This document shows positions 14,405-17,872 of a stretch of 17,872 nucleotides of DNA, in pieces; the first letter of the stretch is position 1; each line of letters opens with the position of its first letter. Source of the DNA: Firmicutes bacterium UBA4882 (GTDB lineage: Bacteria > Bacillota > UBA4882); the NCBI GenBank assembly GCA_002399265.1, contig DHDG01000001.1, positions 5,868-23,739 on the forward strand. Direction: 5' to 3'. The notes below the pieces were generated by a model. It was not told where the DNA came from. It saw only the letters and a program-made list of their open reading frames with translations, and ran no database searches. A program made the translations under genes and the position numbers.

Positions 14405-15217
14405 CTATCTGATCGCATTCACAATTTCTATGCGTGCAACCGCAATATCGCCCAAGATCAAGCTCAACGCCTGACGCCGAAAGGGAGCTGAATTAAACAC
14501 AAATTGCAGATTATCCGTCAATGCCGATAGTACCACCAATGTTTCCTGCACTAAGCCCATCTTCAGCAATTTGATCGCCAGAGCGACGGAATGCAGCAAT
14601 TGATCCCTCAATGCCGATGGACCAATCTGGGCCCTTATTTTTCCGGCTACGATCTCCAGTGCCAAAGTAGACACCACCACGCAAATCGGCGGAGTTACTG
14701 TCGGGGCAACTGTCGGTGAGACAGTAGGCGTTGGCGTTGGAATCAGAATCTGATCTTCAAAAACAATTTTGACTGTGACTGTGAGTATGAGCGTTTCGTC
14801 GAATGTACCGGCAGCCGGATCCAGGGTCAAATACTCCTGGGCTTTTATATCATAGATTTGGCACCGCAAGCGCCTCAGGATATCCGGCTGGATCTGACTA
14901 GGCCGGCATCCTGCGACCATGGCTTCCGGGAAAGTAATATTGAAACCGTATTCCAGCGTGACCGACGGCAGTCCGGGACGATCCACGGCAATATCTTTGG
15001 AAATGAATGCGTCCGCCGTGAAAAAGAACCGGTCATTGGCTAAGTCAGTCCGCAATTTGCACTCGGTGATCGCTGCTTCCACTACCGTCCGGTCAGGATC
15101 TATCGTGCTTCCGGGCGGCAGTTCGGGCTGGATCGGCACCCCCCGCTCAATATCTCTCAGAATGATTATTTCATCACAAGCTACACGGTCAGCTTTAAAA
15201 CGATCAAATAAGGCCAT
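14405..15217 (-). CDS. Beta-rich protein with Pro/Thr linker and helical C-terminus, 270 aa
   Basis: Three parts. Residues 1-158 are a beta-rich domain homologous along its full length to the frameshifted gene upstream (shared PDxLRRxxCQI, LTxDxxAGTFD and DQIxV blocks). Residues 159-177 are a low-complexity PTPTPTVSPTVAPTVTP linker. Residues 180-270 form a helical domain (LALEIVAGKIRAQIG, LLHSVALAIKLLKMG, LVVLSALTDNLQFVF). No signal peptide. The ATG directly abuts the stop of the preceding gene (TAAATG), so translation is coupled. No named family recognised. The N-terminal domain pattern recalls DUF3794/SPOCS-like spore proteins only loosely. Pro-Thr linkers joining domains are common in surface or spore-envelope proteins, so a structural role is my inference. 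Confidence 0.75.
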   Translation of the reverse strand: MALFDRFKADRVACDEIIILRDIERGVPIQPELPPGSTIDPDRTVVEAAITECKLRTDLANDRFFFTADAFISKDIAVDRPGLPSVTLEYGFNITFPEAMVAGCRPSQIQPDILRRLRCQIYDIKAQEYLTLDPAAGTFDETLILTVTVKIVFEDQILIPTPTPTVSPTVAPTVTPPICVVVSTLALEIVAGKIRAQIGPSALRDQLLHSVALAIKLLKMGLVQETLVVLSALTDNLQFVFNSAPFRRQALSLILGDIAVARIEIVNAIR

Positions 15218-15439
15218 TTAGTCCGCACGGACTCCCTTTTTATTGCTAAACACAGATAAAAGCCTTTCAAATATCACTCTCAGTAGCTTGTGTGAACTGG
15301 CATCGCCCTGCACTGGTTTTTTACGCCCGGCAAAGTCCGGAGCAGGAACGGGATCGGGATCGGCGGGGGGGCCGATTCTGACCGTTGCCTTAACTCTGAC
15401 AGGCCCGTCGGTTATTACAGGAAGTTTAAGGGATGTCAT
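15218..15439 (-). CDS. Small protein of unknown function, 73 aa
   Basis: The ATG at 15439 (MTSLKLPVITDGPVRVKATVRIG) follows GAAGGAGG by about 9 bases. An in-frame GTG at 15505 would put that ribosome binding site inside the gene, so I reject the longer form. The N-terminal 30 residues look like two beta strands, followed by a Pro-rich stretch (GPPADPDPVPAPD) and a basic, helical C-terminus (HKLLRVIFERLLSVFSNKKG). No signal peptide. Its stop abuts the start of the 270-aa gene. It probably belongs to the same assembly as its neighbours, but no function can be assigned. Confidence 0.65.
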   Translation of the reverse strand: MTSLKLPVITDGPVRVKATVRIGPPADPDPVPAPDFAGRKKPVQGDASSHKLLRVIFERLLSVFSNKKGVRAD

Positions 15440-15462
15440 GTCACTGGCACCTCCTTCGGGAT

Positions 15463-15486
15463 AGCCGGGGATCTGTATCCCCGGCT
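15463..15486 (-). promoter_or_regulatory. Hairpin just upstream of the 73-aa gene's ribosome binding site
   Basis: AGCCGGGGAT (15463-15472) and ATCCCCGGCT (15477-15486) are perfect complements with a 4-base loop. The hairpin lies between the end of the frameshifted gene (15508) and the GAAGGAGG of the next gene. There is no T-run on either strand, so it is more likely an mRNA processing or stability element, or a translation modulator, than a terminator. Confidence 0.6.
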
Positions 15487-15507
15487 CCTGACACCGCTTA
15501 AACACAT

Positions 15508-16058
15508 TTAATCAGGAAACTGTACGTTAATATCCGTACCGCTTAGGACCACGCTGTTAGCGGGCGGACACAACGCCACCATGATCTGATCAAAAACCAC
15601 CAGTTTTAGTTTGACGGCCGCTTGTATTAAGATATCAAAGGTCCCGGCGACGGCGTCAAAGGTGAGTACCGGTGGAGCAACCATTGTGATATCAAAATCT
15701 GACAAAATGCGCGCCGCAGCTCATCCGGCGTTAATCCTGTCACGTCCAGCTTTGGTAAAGTGAAAGGTCCAAATGTTCTAATGAATGAAAACTCGAAATT
15801 GCGGGTTGTTCCGTCCGATAGGCTGCCGGTGAACTCGATAATGAAATTCGCCCGCAGTGTTACGGTAGGCGGGATCATGAGATTCGGGTCTCCAAAATCT
15901 ACATCACAGTCCAAAATATCGATCTGGATTACCGGATTTGTCACCCCAACAAGGGTAGCGCCTCCCAAATCCAAGGGGACATCCGTTTCATTTTCTGTTA
16001 TAAAAAGCCTTTGATCGTAAAGGACTCGTTCAGTTTTGATGCGCTGACACATTCCCAC
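15508..16058 (-). pseudogene. Beta-rich protein gene with a 1-nt frameshift (paralogue of the 270-aa protein)
   Basis: Two frames together give one protein. The first frame runs from GTG 16058 (AGGAGGTG upstream; MGMCQRIKTERVLYDQRLF...) to LTPDELRRAFCQI. It then loses homology, but the second frame continues DITMVAPPVLTFDAVAGTFD...LKLVVFDQIMV to 15508. Against the 270-aa paralogue (PDILRRLRCQIYDIK...LTLDPAAGTFD...KIVFEDQILI) the alignment is restored by adding one T to the run of four (plus-strand AAAA, 15694-15697), giving CQIFDIT. So the gene is either broken by a 1-nt deletion, phase-variable, translated by frameshifting, or mis-sequenced. Intact product would be about 183 aa, without signal peptide, lacking the linker and helical domain of the paralogue. 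It is followed by a hairpin and the 73-aa gene in the same operon. Confidence 0.75.
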
Positions 16059-16101
16059 GGGAAAACACACCTCCTAAGTATCCTGGCTCAGTTTATTCCC
16101 G

Positions 16102-16267
16102 TCAATAAAACAAATAACGGGACCGGGGCACATTTAGCTTCAAGTTAATTGACATTGTAAATGCAACCGAAGCTACTTCAAAGGGTTGCAGTAAATCGTT
16201 CAAATAAACGGTTGCGATTAGTCTTGCATCTACGGCTTCTTCCCCAAGCTGCGTTTTTGTCTTGCAA
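16102..16267 (-). pseudogene. Possible small beta-rich protein gene with a disturbed 5' end
   Basis: The frame ending at 16102 reads LGEEAVDARLIATVYLNDLLQPFEVASVAFTMSINLKLNV, which has the strand-like look of the other cluster proteins, but it has no good start of its own. In the neighbouring frame, TTG 16267 has AAAGAGGTG 3-5 bases upstream and begins MQDK. Removing one A from the AAAAA run (plus-strand TTTTT, 16254-16258) would join MQDK to TQLGEEAVDARL and give a 54-aa protein. This would be a second homopolymer frameshift in the same cluster. Alternatively the true start was lost when the IS30 element inserted, since the frame opens into its left end at 16300. Confidence 0.35.
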
Positions 16268-16299
16268 TGACACCTCTTTACTGTGAGAATGAATGTACC

Positions 16300-17651
16300 G
16301 GACACCAGCAGTCAGTAAGATGGTGATTGTTATGGGAAAGAAGCACTTAACCAATGAAGAACGCAGCCAGATAGAGCACCTTCTCCGAGGCGGAAGCTCA
16401 ATCAAGAAAATTGCCAGTATCCTTAAGAAAAGCACATCAACAATCTCCCGGGAGGTTAAAAAACATGCGACTTTGAGTAACAAGTCGGCTCTTGGACGAA
16501 TACCCAACCGCTGCGTCCACAGAAGAAATTGTACGAAGCTTCTTCTATGTGAAGATCATCCGAACTGCGCTAAGCGGCGTTGCAGCACCTGCAATCTATG
16601 TAACTTACGCTGTCCTGACTTTGTCGAAGAGCATTGCCAGCGGCTGGCTTCGCCTCCGTATGTTTGCAATGGCTGCGAATCCGAGTACCTCTGTACCCTA
16701 CGAAAAAAGTACTACCTTCACAAACTGGCTCAGGCTGCCTACAAGGAACTGCTTAGCGAATCCAGAACTGGCGTAAACATAGCTCAAGAGGAGCTTCTCC
16801 GTCTAGACGAATTCATTAGCCCATTGATTCAAAATGGCCAATCAATCCATCATATTGTCACCAGCAACCCTGATGAATTCGCCTGCAGTGAGAAGTCTAT
16901 CTACCGCTACGTTAATGGCAATCTCCTCTCGGCACGTAACATTGACATGCCAAGAGTATGCCGTCTCAGACCCCGCAAGTCTAAGCCTGCCGAGCATAAG
17001 GTGGACAAGCAGTGCCGGATCGGCCGTTCTTTTGACGATTATCTGAAGTACTTAGCTGCCAATCCGGATACCGCAGTTGTTGAAATGGACACCGTTGAAG
17101 GAAAAAGGGGCGGCAGTGTTCTGCTTACCCTCCATTTTAGAAACTGCAGTTTCATGCTCGCTTTCCTGCGTGAACGTAATGTTTCCCAGTCTGTGATCAA
17201 TACCTTTAACTACCTGTACTCTATTCTTGGCAAAGATGTCTTCCGAAAACTTTTCCCGGTCATTCTTACTGACAATGGCTCAGAATTCTCTAATCCTTCA
17301 GCCCTGGAAAATGCTTGCGATGGAACCCGCATTACTTCTATCTACTATTGCAATCCATCCGCGCCATATCAGAAACCGACAATTGAGAATAACCATGAGT
17401 TTATCAGACGCATCCTTCCCAAAGGCAGCAGTTTTGACGACCTTACCCAATCGGATATTCAGCTCATGATGAATCACATTAACTCTTATCGTAGAGAGAA
17501 GCTAAACGACAAGTCCCCACTCCAGTCGTTTAGCTTCTTCTACGGCCAAGACATCCTTGACCGGCTGGGCGCTACACTTATCACACCCAATGATATTCTC
17601 TTGCGTCCCAGCCTGTTGCGTAAATAGCCCAAACTCGAACTGCTGGTGTCC
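16300..17651 (+). mobile_element. IS30-family insertion sequence
   Basis: A 13-bp perfect inverted repeat, GGACACCAGCAGT (16300-16312) and its complement (17639-17651), closely brackets an IS30-type transposase gene: the start codon is about 20 bases inside the left repeat and the stop 11 bases inside the right. An ACC triplet precedes the left repeat (16297-16299), and another occurs one base beyond the right one (17653-17655). This could be a 3-bp target duplication with a one-base uncertainty at the right end. The element is about 1.35 kb and lies just upstream of the minus-strand beta-rich protein cluster, where it may separate that cluster from its promoter. Confidence 0.78.
16332..17627 (+). 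CDS. IS30-family transposase, 431 aa
   Basis: The N-terminal helix-turn-helix (HLTNEERSQIEHLLRGGSSI, then IASILKKSTSTISREVKKH, residues about 4-44) is the IS30-type HTH that binds the element's ends. A cysteine-rich insertion follows (about residues 58-115, with CTKLLLC, CSTCNLCNLRC and CNGC), probably metal-binding and typical of the longer Firmicute members of the family. The catalytic DDE triad is present: Asp253 (VEMDTVEG), Asp314 (LTDNGSEF) and Glu352 (PTIENNHEFIRRILPKG). Total length exceeds the roughly 380 aa of IS30 itself because of the Cys-rich segment. I prefer ATG 16332 (MGKKHLT) over the upstream ATG 16293, which would lie outside the terminal repeat. The frame is intact, so the element may be active. 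Confidence 0.93.
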   Translation: MGKKHLTNEERSQIEHLLRGGSSIKKIASILKKSTSTISREVKKHATLSNKSALGRIPNRCVHRRNCTKLLLCEDHPNCAKRRCSTCNLCNLRCPDFVEEHCQRLASPPYVCNGCESEYLCTLRKKYYLHKLAQAAYKELLSESRTGVNIAQEELLRLDEFISPLIQNGQSIHHIVTSNPDEFACSEKSIYRYVNGNLLSARNIDMPRVCRLRPRKSKPAEHKVDKQCRIGRSFDDYLKYLAANPDTAVVEMDTVEGKRGGSVLLTLHFRNCSFMLAFLRERNVSQSVINTFNYLYSILGKDVFRKLFPVILTDNGSEFSNPSALENACDGTRITSIYYCNPSAPYQKPTIENNHEFIRRILPKGSSFDDLTQSDIQLMMNHINSYRREKLNDKSPLQSFSFFYGQDILDRLGATLITPNDILLRPSLLRK

Positions 17652-17804
17652 CACCAACTGATGTAGCCCTCTACTCAAGGGGTGGCATTTACTCAATCCG
17701 AAAAATTGATTCTTACCACCTTTAATGGCACATGCCCTTTTTTCAATGAGATTCGGGGCTTTCTGATACATATTTTACACTTTTATCCCATAAAAGAACA
17801 TCGT

Positions 17805-17868
17805 TTGCATTGACTTAATGCAACTCGCTTGCATTTTCTTTGACAAAGTTGCATTTACTTTGTCTGGT
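17805..17868. repeat. Cluster of TTGCATT boxes near the right edge
   Basis: TTGCATT occurs at 17805, 17829 and 17849, and inverted (AATGCAA) at 17817. The first two boxes form a palindrome around GACTT. The segments 17829-17848 and 17849-17868 are a degenerate 20-bp direct repeat (TTGCATTTTCTTTG / TTGCATTTACTTTG). The rest of 17652-17804 shows no gene. It may be the terminus of another mobile element continuing past the window, or a protein-binding site. Confidence 0.5.
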
Positions 17869-17872
17869 CACC

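Noticed and set aside
15508..15705. Separate 65-codon gene starting at TTG 15705.
   Set aside because: It has no ribosome binding site and aligns as the C-terminal half of the upstream frame, so it is part of the frameshifted gene.
16151..16167. Left end of the IS30 element, because it resembles the inverted complement of 17848-17864.
   Set aside because: The perfect 13-bp repeats at 16300 and 17639 bracket the transposase much more tightly, and 16151-16167 lies inside a plausible minus-strand coding frame. Kept as a caveat.
17502..17771. An 89-codon minus-strand frame at the right end.
   Set aside because: It runs antisense through the transposase 3' end and the IS terminal repeat, and shows no protein-like features.

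Overview
The window looks like a chromosomal segment of an anaerobic, endospore-forming Firmicute. A Negativicutes/Sporomusaceae-type genome is my best guess, from overall feel only. The hints are strong GGAGG ribosome binding sites, frequent TTG and GTG starts, an AbrB-family regulator, an EFR1-type flavodoxin/ferredoxin fusion, and a run of signal-less beta-rich proteins that resemble spore-surface proteins. No taxonomic marker gene is present, so the placement is inference.

Left part (1-5650): two tandem paralogous lipoproteins on the minus strand carry a carboxypeptidase-regulatory-like beta stalk and an FGE-sulfatase (SUMF1-like) head. The second runs off the left edge. Divergent to them is a plus-strand pair: a family 1 extracellular solute-binding lipoprotein, then a two-TM membrane protein with a large outer domain and a cytoplasmic LuxR-type HTH. 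No ABC permease or ATPase accompanies the binding protein, so the pair reads as a ligand-sensing unit and not an importer.

Middle (5687-11030): a Phd/YefM-like antitoxin domain is fused to a Uma2-type nuclease domain, with a palindrome covering the -35 box of its promoter. A tightly overlapping AbrB - ABC ATPase - ABC-2 permease operon follows. A 678-base gene-free stretch holds a 72-base array of 9-bp repeats, then a structured leader (Moco/tungsten-cofactor riboswitch-like, unverified) with a strong intrinsic terminator. Downstream lies an ALDH4-type aldehyde dehydrogenase (pruA-like), then a small coiled-coil protein with its own terminator.

Right part (11030-17872), mostly minus strand: an overlapping pair made of a P-loop kinase-like protein and a Nudix hydrolase, then the EFR1-type protein. 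Next comes a co-directional cluster of beta-rich proteins ending at a strong terminator near 13.8 kb. One of its genes carries a clear 1-nt frameshift at a homopolymer. An IS30-family element with 13-bp terminal inverted repeats sits immediately upstream of that cluster. The last 70 bases contain repeated TTGCATT boxes not explained by that element.

Across the window, four tracts with an exact 9-bp period share the degenerate consensus YRRYYKGNN. Two lie inside the 3' ends of genes, where they encode three-residue repeats, and two are intergenic. Together with the binding-protein/membrane-LuxR pair and the leader RNA, this is the least conventional content of the window.
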